Position numbers and translations under genes: made by a program. Of a stretch of 64,000 nucleotides of DNA, positions 1-10,720 are shown one piece after another. Below the pieces are notes generated by a model. That model was given only the letters and a program-made list of their open reading frames with translations. It did no database searches and had not been told where the DNA came from. Origin of the DNA: Macrolepiota albuminosa (Eukaryota; Basidiomycota; Agaricomycetes; Agaricales; Agaricaceae); contig JAMWFC010000055.1 in assembly GCA_027475525.1 (NCBI GenBank), positions 1,158,212 to 1,222,211 of the forward strand. The letters run 5' to 3'. The first letter of the stretch is position 1. Every line of letters begins with the position of its first letter.

Positions 1-728
1 ATTTGAACGCTAAGTGTAACTGGGTGCTCAAGAGGTTACGATTCATTGTTATATACATGGCAAGTAGCTAGTTTTTATACTATGCGCTACATTATTTCCA
101 AAATAAGTCCATTGACGGCGCTACCAATTAGCGCCTCTCTTCGTGACTGTAGCTAACGGCCACCTGTCAACGGCGACCTGCAGCGCATGGGTGACGGCGA
201 CCAACGGCGACTCTAAAACTACTTAGAAGTGGTACGAGTTTGCTCACTTTTTGATGTAATTTAATTGGCCATGCCATCCCGGGGTATGGTCGGGGAATCC
301 TCGACAGACGCCGTGAGCGCTAATTCCGGCGCTAAACATTGTACCATATTTTGATAGATTTAAATGTCGGGTCTGCGTGTATCCTGTCTCATCGTCATTG
401 ATTCTTTTAGACTTCTGATTGAGGTGCCTCGGTGATTGACAGCGCCAATTGCTAACTCCTTCCAGTACTGATCGGGGTTTGGTCAGAGTCCCCTCCCGCC
501 GTTATGCTAGCGCTATGAGTCCTGAGTCTTCTTGGTCTTCAAAGTAACTGAGTGGAGTGCGCTGAGGGGCTGATGCTGGTGATTGAGATGAATGGATAAG
601 TCTTGCCATAGAGCGCCCGCGCTAGGGCTGCTCTGTATCCAAGGCTGGTCGCTAGAGCCTTTAGTGTGTCAAGTGTTGGTCGGCCTATAATGTCCCTTGA
701 TGCGCTCAGTCCGAGTAGAAGCCTATCA
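1..728 (-). repeat. Partial Ty3/gypsy LTR (family 2), minus orientation
   Basis: This segment is nearly identical to 23,354-24,156 and in the same orientation. Read on the minus strand it starts TGATAGGCTTC, and it has a TATAAAA box at about 73-79, so it is the U3 side of an LTR whose promoter points left. The rest of that element lies outside the window. To the right, at 729, a plus-strand pol frame begins in mid-codon, so this LTR marks the edge of an element inserted into the pol gene of the next element. Confidence 0.8.
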
Positions 729-3151
729 GCGGTGGAACCTTTAGCGGCCACAAACTCCTCCTATGCGCGCCAAGGTTCAAAATACTTGGTCATATCTGCA
801 CTCCCGACGGTCGTGTTCCCGACAAGTCTCGCTTAGCACTCCTGGAGAGATGGGGTCCTTGCCGCGACTTATCTGAAGTCCGCGCCTTTCTTGGTACTGT
901 TGGCGTTCTCAGGATATTCGTCAAGAACTTTGCCCATTGTGCGCATGCCCTTAACCGACTCACCCGCACTAACGAGCCCTTCGAATTTGGGCCAGACCAG
1001 GTCACTGCCCAACGAGACTTAGTAAAAGCTCTACAAGACACCAAACCCCTAGTCCCCATCGATTATACCTCTGCCGACCCTGTTATCTTGGCGGTGGATA
1101 CCTCGTACATTGCCGTTGGCTACTTCTTGTGCCAGTGCCTTAGCAACAATCGGAAACAGCAACGCTACAACCGCTTTGGCTCCATCACGCTAAATGACAG
1201 AGAGTCTCGCTACAGTCAGCCTAAGCTAGAGCTCTATGGACTCTTCAAAGCCTTCCGGTCGCTAAAGATGTATTTGATTGGCGTACGGAACCTTATCGTT
1301 GAAGTCGACGCTAGGTACATCAAAGGCATGCTGCAGAATCCCGACATCCAGCCATCCGCTAGCATGAACCGTTGGGTAGTCGCTATCCTCATGTTTCACT
1401 TTGAGTTGGTACACGTCAAGAGCTCTTTCCACGGACCAGATGGACTTTCTAGGTGACCACAGCAGCCTGGCGACCCGGCAGTGGATCCACAGGCTGATAG
1501 CGATTTCAAGGACTGGATCGACCGCTTACATGGTTTCGTGCACCTCATACAACAGCCAATCCCCCTACTACGACAGCAACAGCCTACCAGCATAATTTTA
1601 CATCCCATTATCCCTTACCGCCCCGAGATCTTTAGCGCACCCCTCACATTCTACATGGCAAGCATCCTTGGACAAGACTTGCCTCCAGTAAAAGTCGTAC
1701 AGGAACCCCATCCGCTAAGAGAAGACAGCAGAAACTTGACCTACGATGCCGTTCCCCGATCCGCCAAAGCAAAGGCAGAAGACAGCCGCTTGTTAATCAT
1801 TGAACAATGGCTACAAGACCTTAAGCGACCCGCAGGCCTTACCGACGAACAATACGCGACCTTTATCCGCTATGCTACCCGTTTCTTCTTTACCGACAAC
1901 CGACTTTGGCGACGAAATCGAGATGGCGCTCACAAGCTGATCATCAAGCCAGAAAGTCGCTTACGAGTCTTGCGCGCCATGCATGACGAGCTAGGACATA
2001 GAGGTCTGTACGCTACCCGAGCTTCTCTGTTAGAACGATTCTGGTGGCCACACGCTAGTGCCGACATCGCTTGGTACATTAGGACTTGCCACCTCTGCCA
2101 GATTCAACAAACACGCCAAGTGCTCATACCGCCAACCGTTGCAACGCCAGCTCCCCTCTTCAGCAAAATCTACGTCGACACTATGCACATGCCCAAATCT
2201 GGTCGCTACAAGTACATCATTCAAGGTCGTTGCTCGCTAATCCACTGGCCTGAATTTCGAATGCTCCAAAGAGAAAATACAGAGGCGGTCGCCAAGTGGC
2301 TATTTGAGGACGTCATCTGCCGTTGGGGAGCACTAAGAGAAATCGTCACAGATAACGGTGCGCCCATTATCAAAGCGCTAACATACCTCGCCAAGAAATA
2401 CAACATTCACCACATTCGAGTATCTGGCTACAACAAACGTGCCAATGGCCTGGTAGAGAGACCACACTTTGACGTTTGGCAAGCGCTTTTCAAGGCAGTC
2501 GATGGCGACGAGTCTCGTTGGAGTGAGGCAACTTACTCAGTATTTTGGTCGGAAAGAGTTATTATTCGTAAGCGCATGGGTTGTTCTCCCTATTACGCGG
2601 CTACTGGCACCCATCCATTACTCCCTGCCAACATTATAGAAGCGACCTACCTTCAGCCAGCACCCAACAGCATCTTAGCGACTACCGACCTGATCGCCAG
2701 ACGAGCTATTGATCTCCAGCGAAGGAAAGAAGATTTAGAGCGACTCCACGAGGTAGTCTTTAGCGCCCATCGCCAAGCAGCATTACGATTCAAAACCGAG
2801 CATAGCGCTACCATCAAGGATTACAACTTCCTGAGAGGAGCGCTAGTACTTATGCGCAACTCCAAAATCGAGACCTCTTACAACAAGAAAATGCGCCCGC
2901 GCTACCTAGGACCCTTGGTAGTTATCTCTCATAACCATGGAGGCGCTTACGTGCTCTGTGAATTAGATGGTTCAGTTCTGCATCGACCTGTTGCCGCCTT
3001 TCGCCTATTACCGTATCTCGCCAGGGAACAGATTGACTTGCCGTTGGAGGCGCTAGATATTGACACCGCCAAGTTGAGAGAACTTGAAGAAACCGAATTA
3101 TTGGACGATGATGACTTGCCGACTTTAGTTGAAGAAGAAGAAAATGATTAG
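729..3151 (+). pseudogene. pol fragment: RT end, RNase H, integrase
   Basis: One reading frame runs from 729 to 3,151, apart from a single TGA at 1,454-1,456. It begins in the RT thumb/connection (GGTFSGHKL), then RNase H with the first aspartate in AVDTSYIAVG and later ESRYSQPKLELYG, then the integrase zinc finger (H and C residues in GHRGLY ... CHLCQ). The integrase core shows its acidic triad in YVDTMHMP, VTDNGAP and LVERPH. The C-terminus ends with a GPY/F-like module (MRPRYLGPLVV) and an acidic tail; no chromodomain is visible. The related minus-strand copy has arginine (CGA) where this one has TGA, so the stop looks like a C-to-T change. The 5' part is lost to insertion at 728. It is clearly Ty3/gypsy, and its activity is doubtful. 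Confidence 0.9.
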
Positions 3152-3653
3152 AAAAGAATAAATTGATAAGCTCTTTCTTTCTATTACTTACCTTACTTAT
3201 CTTTCTTGCCGATACTTACTGTACTATATCCAACAGACAATTCTTTACATAGTCAAGTCGCAGCGCTACTTACTTATCTTTCTTGCCGATACTTACTGTA
3301 CTATATCCAACAGACAATTCTTTACATAGTCAAGTCGCAGCGCTAGCGGGTCGCCAATGCTTAGCGCCCTGCGCAACTCTCGCCAAGGGTTTTTCGCCAT
3401 GATGATCTACTGAGCGTTTCCCTTTTCCTCAAAATTTGTCTAAGTCCCTCACACTATTACTTTTGCTAAAACCTACCTTAGAATACTTGCCGCTTGCCTT
3501 CTCTTTGCTTTACTTTCTTTGCTTTCTGTGGCTGCGCTAACTCAAATTACGAAACTTACCCTCACACTTGTCAAGAAGGCGGCAAGAAATATATATAAAA
3601 GTTCGGCAACAAACAAGATATCTACAAAACGGCCTATCTACGCTAAGGTCCGC
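3152..3653. other. Spacer between pol and antisense gene
   Basis: No supported gene lies here. It includes a 77-bp join duplication (3,192-3,345) and a sequence around 3,400-3,420 that reappears inverted at about 13,750-13,770 in the other element, probably the shared 3' untranslated part of the antisense gene. A TATATAAAAG run near 3,590 faces right, but no plus-strand gene follows it. Confidence 0.5.
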
Positions 3654-6142
3654 TTAATCGCTGTCGTCGTCCATTGGCAAGGAATTGTCTGACACTGGTA
3701 AGGAAGAGTCACGAAGGGGCAAGAGGTCGCCAGGCTGGATGTTGTTGGCGGTTTGCCAATCTATGGCGGCTTGGCAATCGCCCTGGTAGTCGCGAAGAAC
3801 GCAAAGGCTACGACCAAGGTTAGAGTAGCGCAACCTTAGCGCCATTAGTTGCCCTCGAACTCGTTCCCGCTCCCTACTCATTGTGGCCTCCATCGTTGCC
3901 GCCCTTCTCAAGAACCTCTCCAACATCTCCCGTGGATTAAGCGCGACAACTGGATATACGAGGTCCTGCCCCAGCCAGTTGAAGGCGTCGCCGGTAACCG
4001 TTGGCTGCGGCTGGGGGGTCCAAGCGGGATTGACCCTGGCGACCACGGGGCGCCTTGATGCCAATCCTGCAACATCCTCAGGATCTGACACCTCCCAAGG
4101 GGCGATGTTGCCGTAAGGCGGCAGCCATTGCCACTCAGGATCCTCCTGGGCAACCCCTGTGGCCCCCTCCTCTCCTTCCACCACCTCCTTTGCCGCTGCC
4201 TCCTCATCGCCTTTGCGCTGAGTCGCCAAGGTTTCATCTTCACCCTCGGCGTCCTCATCCCCTTCCGTTGCCGCCCCCTCTGCCTTCTCCCCCATCTCGA
4301 CGTCGACGGGGGCTTCTTCCCGCTCTTCTGGCGGCGCCGAGTCGCCAACCACTGCCCGCTCTCCTACCTCCTGCTCCTCGCCAAGGGACCTCGCCGCCAA
4401 CTGGATGGGCGACAAAAGGCCACTTGGGCCTGCCTCAGGGTCTTGAGGAGGCAGGCGACTTGCCGCTAAGGCCTTCTCCAAGTCCTCCATCTCGGTGTCT
4501 TGAGGGGCTGGCGAAGGGGAAGGCGACGACACCACACGAGGGCGCTTTGCCTTGCCCTTCCCCTTGCTTGGGGAAGGGGCTTGTCGTTTCTCTGGGACCG
4601 AAGTCCCTTGGCGCTCTCCAGCGCCTCGTTTGCCGACTGTTTCTGATCCATCTCCTTGGCGCGTCGGTAACGCCAAGGAAGCTCGTCCAACAGCTGCCAT
4701 ACCACCGGCAGCGACCTTCTTCTTCTGCTCCTCCACGAACTCCCTGGCCCTCCTAACCAATACTGCGCAGGAAAACGTCTTCTCGACGAGGGCATCTGGC
4801 GCGCTGCCACGCTCGCGACTCTTGGCCCCGTTGATAGTGCAGGCACGCTTGAGGGCGCCACAACGATAACACGGCTGGGCCCCAGTCGGGAACCAGCAGC
4901 CTTCTGGGTCGTTATCCGCCCAGCACTTATCACACTAGCGCTATAAGTCAGCGAGAGCTCAAAAACACAGAAGAGTTATTTGCCGCTCCACGCGCCTCCT
5001 TGAAAGCCTGCCGAGTCGCCAAGAAAACGGTCTTTTTCCCCTTCATTTCCTCCATTACGACCCCGGCCTCTTGTCCTTCATCAAGGACGGCTTCCTCCCG
5101 ACGCGGCAAAAGCAAAACTCGCAGTTTCTTGTCGTCAAAGGAACGTTGTGTTGGCGCCTACAGAAATTTAGTAATTCCAGTCCAAAGAGAAAGTACCACT
5201 CACCGTGTATTGAGGAGCCGCCTTGTGACTCTGTAGATGTCGTTAGCGACCGTTGGCAACGGCAAGCGAAATTCAGCACTTACCTTGTGTTTGGAAGTGC
5301 CTACCGGCTTCCTCGGCGAGCCCGACTTGCTAGCCGGCAGCACTGGGCTCAAAGTGCTGCCTGCGCGACCTACCTTGCCGGATCCCTCTGCTACCGCCTG
5401 CCTCTCAACGGCAGGCGCCTTCCCCGCAGCAACTCCCTCCATTTCCTCCGCCAACTCCCTGACCCGCTCCCGCTCCTCCAGAGCCCTGGTGATCTCCCGA
5501 GCATCCTGGGAGACTTCTTCTTGCCACGCCGCCAGCTCCTCAGCTACCTGCATCCGCGCCAAGGGCGCCAGCACCTCCTGTTTGCTGTGAGGAGACAAAT
5601 CAGACCAAAGCTAAGTCAAAGGAATGGGTTAGGAATACTCACTCTGCCGCTGGCGCGCTTACCGTCATTGGCAAGGCACTGGACAGAATATCCTCCAGCT
5701 CGTCCTCAATTGTTGGGACGGGAGGAGGCGCCTGGCAACTCGATCAGCTAGCGACACGGACAGAATATCCTCCAGCTCGTCCTCAATTGTTGGGACGGGA
5801 GGAGGCGCCTGGCAACTCGATCAGCTAGCGACACGGCAGGCAGCAAAAGCAACTTACGAAATGGGAGAAAGGCGCTAACCACTTGGCGCCAAGATTGTCA
5901 ACATAGCGAGCACAACACCACTCCTGCACTTCGATCTCACGCTCCCACCCAACGCCAAGGACGTGTACCTCATATCATCGCTCCAAAAGTTTCATCACGC
6001 CAACCACTAATTTTTGGGACGCCTCGGCGCCAATGCCCTCGATATGTCGAATAAAATTATTGGCCTTCGCTATGTAAGCATAGGCGGCTTCTTGGGCAGC
6101 TTGGGAAGGCACAGGGGGCGGAGTTGGAATACGGAAAGACAT
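3654..6142 (-). pseudogene. Antisense spliced gene of element A, Zn2Cys6-like protein
   Basis: The gene lies opposite to pol, between integrase and the 3' LTR. Exon 1 is 6,142-5,858 (donor GTAAGT), exon 2 is 5,731-5,663, followed by a charged Glu/Arg-rich exon near 5.59-5.29 kb, an exon near 5.15-4.98 kb, and a last exon from about 4,935 to the stop at 3,654. The last exon opens with a cysteine cluster, C-X2-C-X8-C-X8-C-X2-C-X6-C, containing CYRCGALKRAC, which resembles a fungal Zn2Cys6 DNA-binding motif. A long acidic, Pro/Ser/Lys-rich region follows, then a conserved C-terminus (GDAFNWLGQDLVYPV and an Arg-rich helix). The exons align with the gene at 10,779-13,606. Exon 1 has a TGA where tryptophan is expected, and the intron before the cysteine exon starts GC. 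The function is unknown; DNA binding is inferred from the cysteine spacing only. Confidence 0.7.
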
Positions 6143-6302
6143 TTTATTTTAAAATGAGCACCAGGAAAAGATGGGGAGGAGAAACGAAGTCCACACTCAT
6201 GCGCCAGGACTATAAACAAAATCTCAAGAACGCACGGACCACTTGTCACAAAAGCGGTAACGGTAGCCTTATTTGGTGACTGAGGACAGTCAATTTTTCA
6301 GT

Positions 6303-6312
6303 TGGGGGGAGA
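6303..6312 (+). promoter_or_regulatory. Polypurine tract of element A
   Basis: The run TTGGGGGGAGA lies directly against the TGATAGG start of the LTR. That is where plus-strand DNA priming takes place in LTR retrotransposons. It fixes this LTR as the 3' LTR of the plus-strand element. Confidence 0.7.
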
Positions 6313-7330
6313 TGATAGGACCCCATACAGGATCAGCGCATCAACGGCAGGCTACGGCAGCACGGCACAGATCCTGGATACCTTAGCGCACGCTAACTAA
6401 CCAATTTTGGCAATATTTGACGGCCGCGCACGGCAAGAAGCAGATCCGATCAGTGATAGCGCTGACGGCAGACAGAATGACAACTGACAGATGGCATCAG
6501 TCACTGATGACAGCGCTTAGGGAGAAGCCTGATGATCTATCAAAAACTGACGGACAGCTTGGCGTTTGACCTTGGCGTCTGACATTGCTTAGCGCCTCGA
6601 TTCGGCGCCTGACATCGCTAAGCACTTTGGACAGACAGAAGGGTGATGGAGTGATGGTTTAGCTTTGCGATCTGTCGCCTGGCGTCGCTAAGGCTCTTGA
6701 ATGGACGGTAGGGATCTGAAACCGTTGGAGCTACCCCTATGAAATTTTCCAGTTTACCGCACTCTGGCGTCATTAGCCACTGGCGATGGCGAACTCATTG
6801 TAGTATAAAAGTACTTACCGACTTGTACATACATCAGAGAACAATAGACCAGAGTTTTCTGCTCCCCTTACTTCAGTCTCCCTTACGCTCAAGAGCTCAT
6901 TTATGCTACGGTCGGCAACGTCAAACTCATCGGCAGTTACAGACGCTCTTCAGTCTCCCTTACGCTCAAGAGCTCATTTATGCTACGGTCGGCAACGTCA
7001 AACTCATCGGCAGTTACAGACGCTCGCCAACAATCGACACATTCGCGCCTTGCAGCTACGGCAGGCATTATCGACGCTTAGACCTCGCTAAGCATATCGG
7101 GTTCTTGCCGCTTACCTTTGCCGTGTTCACTTACCGCTTCTTCCCTAGGTGCTTTACCTTAGCGCTTTACACTTGCCAACCCCGTTACCGACTTTTACCC
7201 ATTTTTCACAGGCGCGTTCTCTGGGACCTGCCCGGGACTCCTCACATCACTTAAAGCACGCCCAACGCAAACTCTTGGTACGGTAACACTATAGTTACAT
7301 TTGTTACTGACCAAACTTTGGGCGTCATCA
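6313..7330 (+). repeat. 3' LTR of element A (family 1)
   Basis: The LTR begins TGATAGGACCCC and ends GGGCGTCATCA, the usual TG...CA. It is closely similar to the LTR at 24,510-25,537 and to the partial one at 10,335. A TATAAAA box at 6,804-6,810 puts the start of R shortly downstream. A 77-bp join duplication (6,871-7,024) lies inside, so the real length is probably about 941 bp. No matching target duplication can be checked because the left end of the element is missing. Confidence 0.88.
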
Positions 7331-8094
7331 CCAGAACAAATGATCCAAGAGTCCAAGTATGTGAGAGTGAGAGCCATTTGTCTAGGACAAATGGTTCCAG
7401 CACCCAAGTGTGTACTGCTTGAGTCAAAGCTATTTGCATTTCATCGACTCTTTTTATTCTATGCTACTTCTACACTGCATTTATGCTTTGTATCCTATCT
7501 TATCTTTGCACTGCATCCACTCTATCCTAACAAACTTGTACAGTCTATCTTCTCTTTCTATCCTATTCAATTCTTTCTATTCTATCCTACTCAATTCTTC
7601 CTATCCAATGCTACTCAATCCTTTCTATCCTATCCTACTCAATCCTTCCTATCCTGTCCCTACTCAATCCTTCCTATCCTATCCTACTCAATCCTTCCTA
7701 TCCTGTCCTACTCAATCCTTTCTATCCTATCCTATCTTTACACTGCATCCACCCTATGCTAAAAAACTTTTCAACCCTAGTGAGCACCCTAGTCAAATTT
7801 TCCCCAGATAAGCATTTGCAAAAATCATGCAACAGCACTATGAAGTCTGCAAAGACAACTGGATATGCAACCGACTAGCATTACGCAAGTTTCTTGATTT
7901 GATTCAGACCTTTTTTTGTTTCAAGAGTGTTTCAATTGTAGGAAGTTTCCGAGTGATAAAAACTAATAAAAACTTATATCCAATATTTTCCTCTCAAATA
8001 CTGGTTAAATGGTGTATATTAACTATTATCTGTGACTTGTGACTGATTGTAAGGACCCCATCAACTCGTTGCGATGGACTTTGACAGTTTCTCA
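7331..8094. other. Gene-free flank with pyrimidine-rich minisatellite
   Basis: No gene is supported here. From about 7,555 to 7,735 there is a tandem array of roughly 25-bp units around CTACTCAATCCTTCCTATCC, with interruptions. Near-copies of a short sequence (TTTGCACTGCATCC / TTTACACTGCATCC) flank the array at about 7,505 and 7,738. The long open frames across it come from its stop-poor composition. Confidence 0.6.
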
Positions 8095-8290
8095 TCTTTG
8101 ACTTCGTTGCTCGTTCCGACTCAAAATAGGTGTATAGAGCAACTGTTATACAATAATATACTCTGATACTGATAAGTAATGACGGTTTGGGCGAGATCCT
8201 TTTCGGATTGCTCCAAACTCTCACGCTAGCAACTTTGCAAGACACAGATGGACCTGGATGAAAAAGGACGGTGGGTCAGCCACGATTCCC
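8095..8290 (-). repeat. Ngaro split direct repeat B2
   Basis: A sequence of about 190 bp beginning TCTTTGACTTCGTTG is repeated at 8,786-8,985 in the same direction with few differences. Its left edge at 8,095 is taken as the 3' terminus of the Ngaro-type element. Confidence 0.7.
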
Positions 8291-8626
8291 GGGAGGGTGG
8301 GAGGGGATCAAAGTCCGTTCGTGCTGTTCACCTGGAAAGAAAGAGTAGAGGGGTCTTGGTGTCGGAGAAAGTGCTACCACGAGCGAACCCTATGGCGCGA
8401 GTATTCGGGGACCGAATCTCGGTTGACTTGACAAGAAGGCGACATATCCCGCGTTCGAACACTTTGATGATTACTAGAGGAGGTGGTGGGGAAGGTGGAG
8501 CTGTAGACTGTTGTACCGAGCTGGACTAGGATGCCCCGCTTGTGTATGATTGCGCTGCTCTGGAGGGCTCGGTGTGTGATTGGAAGGAGGCGAGCCGGAA
8601 GGAGTGTCTTTGGGAGGGAGGGAGGG
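8291..8626. other. Unassigned segment between repeats B2 and A2
   Basis: In the canonical A1...B1-A2-B2 layout A2 and B2 touch. Here about 335 bp of G-rich, unmatched sequence lies between them. It resembles neither A1 nor B1 and holds no supported gene. It may be extra terminal sequence of this family or an old insertion. Confidence 0.4.
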
Positions 8627-8785
8627 AAAAACAATTCTGAAACAGAACGAGTATTAGAAGACGGTGAAAAATTATGGCGAGTGGCCGTCACAGAGGAAAA
8701 GCTGATTCTTGTGACTGCACAGCCACCACAGTCAAAGACCACACCCTGTCTCTCCCTCGCACCCTCGTGACGTTCAGGCCAACCC
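8627..8785 (-). repeat. Ngaro split direct repeat A2
   Basis: The 159-bp segment matches 29,208-29,367 almost base for base, from AAAAACAATTCTG to CAGGCCAACCC. Its right edge touches B1 exactly, and the copy at 29,367 ends at the same base, as expected if 29,367 is the element's 5' terminus. Confidence 0.78.
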
Positions 8786-8985
8786 TCTTTGACTTCGTTG
8801 CTCGTTCCGACTCAAAATAGGTGTATAGAGCAACTGTTATACAATAATATACTCTGATACTGATAAGTAATGACGGTTTGGGCAAGATCCTTTTCAGATT
8901 GCTCCGAACTCTCGCGCTAGCAACTTTGCAAGACACAGATGGACCTGGATGAAAAAGAACGGTGGGTCAGCTGTGATTCCCCCTC
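8786..8985 (-). repeat. Ngaro split direct repeat B1
   Basis: The repeat partner of 8,095-8,290 abuts A2 at 8,785/8,786. It lies about 150 bp beyond the end of the recombinase reading frame, the usual position for B1. Confidence 0.7.
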
Positions 8986-9129
8986 TGAGTGTTAGGAGGC
9001 CATGACGCATCGCGTGATGACAATGTGCGATTCCCATGAAAAGATAGCATGGCTTTGGAGGTCACATTGAGCATGAGGAAACCGACTCACCAGTGCCAAT
9101 CCTACTTCCGGAAAGCGAGGGTGAGTCTT

Positions 9130-10088
9130 AAGATGGACTCATGTAAGGTAGAAATGGCCTGCAGGTAAGGCGCAAGAATTTGTTCATGCTTGGATAAATA
9201 GCCGTAGAAGGTGTCACTAGACCAGCAGCCAATTGCCTTCATGGCTTCAAAAGGGACGCCTCAAAGTAAGTATTCTAAAGTAGCTCCAATACGTAAGCTG
9301 TGGCCTTGTAAAGGCTCCAAGTTAGCAGCTTTAGCTGCTTTGGTCAAGATCTCCAAGAACTTCTTTTTGGTTAAAGGGATCGACTTCTCTTTCTTGTCTC
9401 TGTATGCAAACAATGGGCCATCGGGTGGAGGATTGCTTACTCGCAAGTGGTTTTCGAGGGCGCTCCTTGGATCCGATGAGTCGTTTTGAGCTGCCCAAGA
9501 TACGTTTTCTCCGTGAACTGCCGTTTTGGTCCTGGGGAGGTGAAAAGTGGTGGACTGGTTCCCTGCTCTGTCTGTGGATAGGGAGACGTCGCACAGTTTG
9601 ACGTGTAAGGATGGGTCAAAGGACAACAAAGTTGGGATGGTAAACTCGCCTAGACGGGCTGCAGAATAAAAGCAAGTCGTTGCACACGCAAAAACAGCGA
9701 CGTTTAAAGAGCTAGGGTTTGGGAGCGATACGCCTAGCTGATTGTGCATAGCTCTCAGAAAGGCTGGGGTGCAAGGGCAGCGCTTTTTCTTCTTGGATGA
9801 GCTGGGAGCTAGTTTATTGGCTGCCCTCATTAGAGTTTGCATTCTAGTGTTGTCTATGTCCCATTTGATGTTGTGGAGCAGGTGCCATGCTCTTATGCCT
9901 GCCACAAAATTCTCTATTGCAGATTTAGAATATGCACCGGCGGACGCGGCAACAAAAGCTTCTAGCACCCCATGCATAACGGGAGCCCGACGTTCCTCAG
10001 GGATTTCTCGGTAATCGCAGAAAACATGAAAAAGAAGAAGACCAGTCCCGTAGGTGACCTTTGTTGAGTCTGCCCACGCAGCACTCAT
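9130..10088 (-). pseudogene. Tyrosine recombinase of the Ngaro element
   Basis: This would cut and join the circular DNA copy in place of a DDE integrase. The frame from 10,088 shows the first catalytic arginine in SAARLGEF and the HxxR box in GHSLRIGAT, with a likely active-site tyrosine in DTFYGYL beyond the apparent stop at 9,261-9,263. The frame resumes directly after that TGA (GVPFEAMKAIG...), and related recombinases usually have arginine there, so the stop looks like CGA to TGA. A nearby Cys in AIGCWSS, where Arg is usual, would be another C-to-T change. The N-terminal half carries the helical SAM-like DNA-binding part (STKVTYGTGLLLFHVFC). The protein is probably inactive in this copy. 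Confidence 0.85.
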
Positions 10089-10334
10089 GACCGCAAAGAC
10101 GTTGTCTGCTTCTTCATCAGAGAAGGTCGACGTACTGCTATTCTCAGCTATTGAGTTGAGTGCTTTAGAGGGTCTCTATAACTTCAGTCTGTCCTGTGCG
10201 GCAACGTGAGGCCTCAAAGGAGAGATGCTGGGCTCCAGGCCTCTCTGGTATGGCATGGGTCTTCGACTGGGGAGACTCGGAGGTGGGGCAAGTCTAGGAG
10301 TGTTTAGCTTGTGTTTTTTGGTGGTACTGGGCGA
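10089..10334 (-). other. Ngaro region between RNase H and recombinase
   Basis: An open minus-strand frame (10,382-10,176, then after a stop toward 10,088) codes for a basic, Pro/Ser-rich stretch. It leads into the recombinase and is separated from RNase H by the inserted gypsy element. The last four bases, GCGA, are repeated at 25,538-25,541 on the far side of that insertion. Confidence 0.5.
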
Positions 10335-10601
10335 TGATAGGACCCCATACAGGATCAGCGCATCAACGGCAGGCGACGGCAACGCGGCACCAACTCAAAA
10401 TACCTTAGCGCTGATAGGACCCCATACAGGATCAGCGCATCAACGGCAGGCGACGGCAACGCGGCACCAACTCAAAATACCTTAGCACGCGCTAATTAAC
10501 CAATTTTGGCGATATTTGACGGCCGCGCACGGCAAGAAGCAGATCCGATCAGTGATAACGCCGACGGCAGACAGAATGACAACTGACAGATGGCATCAGT
10601 C
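10335..10601 (+). repeat. Partial 5' LTR of element II (family 1)
   Basis: It starts TGATAGGACCCCATACAGG, as the LTR at 6,313 does, and tracks that LTR as far as GATGGCATCAGTC, where the N run begins. A 77-bp join duplication (10,335-10,488) lies at its start. The remaining 700 or so bases of the LTR are missing. Confidence 0.8.
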
Positions 10602-10701
10602 NNNNNNNNNNNNNNNNNNNNNNNNNNNNNNNNNNNNNNNNNNNNNNNNNNNNNNNNNNNNNNNNNNNNNNNNNNNNNNNNNNNNNNNNNNNNNNNNNNN
10701 N
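10602..10701. other. Assembly gap (100 N)
   Basis: Exactly 100 N, a conventional filler for a gap of unknown size. The left flank is in the middle of a plus-oriented LTR and the right flank is the promoter of an antisense gene from a minus-oriented element, so the gap must hide at least the rest of that LTR and the 3' LTR of the minus element. Confidence 0.95.
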
Positions 10702-10720
10702 TATAATGCCGCCGGCGCCT

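Larger units (their letters stand above)
729..7330 (+). mobile_element. Ty3/gypsy element A, 3' half
   Basis: This is the 3' half of a plus-strand LTR retrotransposon. In order it holds the end of RT, RNase H, integrase (to 3,151), a noncoding stretch, an antisense spliced gene (6,142 down to 3,654), a purine tract and the 3' LTR (6,313-7,330). The 5' half is missing because another element's LTR ends at 728. A nonsense codon in pol and another in the antisense gene suggest the copy is dead. Two 77-bp join duplications (first copies at 5,681 and 6,871) inflate its length. Confidence 0.85.

Noticed and set aside
539..751. 70-codon frame inside the LTR, repeated at 23,967-24,527
   Set aside because: It is conserved only because the LTR copy is conserved, it has no start codon of its own inside the LTR in the second copy, and no known motif.
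4055..4756. Long Pro/Leu-rich open frame on the plus strand
   Set aside because: It is the complement of the real antisense gene's acidic and Pro/Ser-rich exon; composition alone keeps it open, and it has no homologue in element III.
7301..7811. Two overlapping open frames rich in Phe, Leu, Tyr and Ser
   Set aside because: They are the translation of the pyrimidine-rich minisatellite, which contains few stops.
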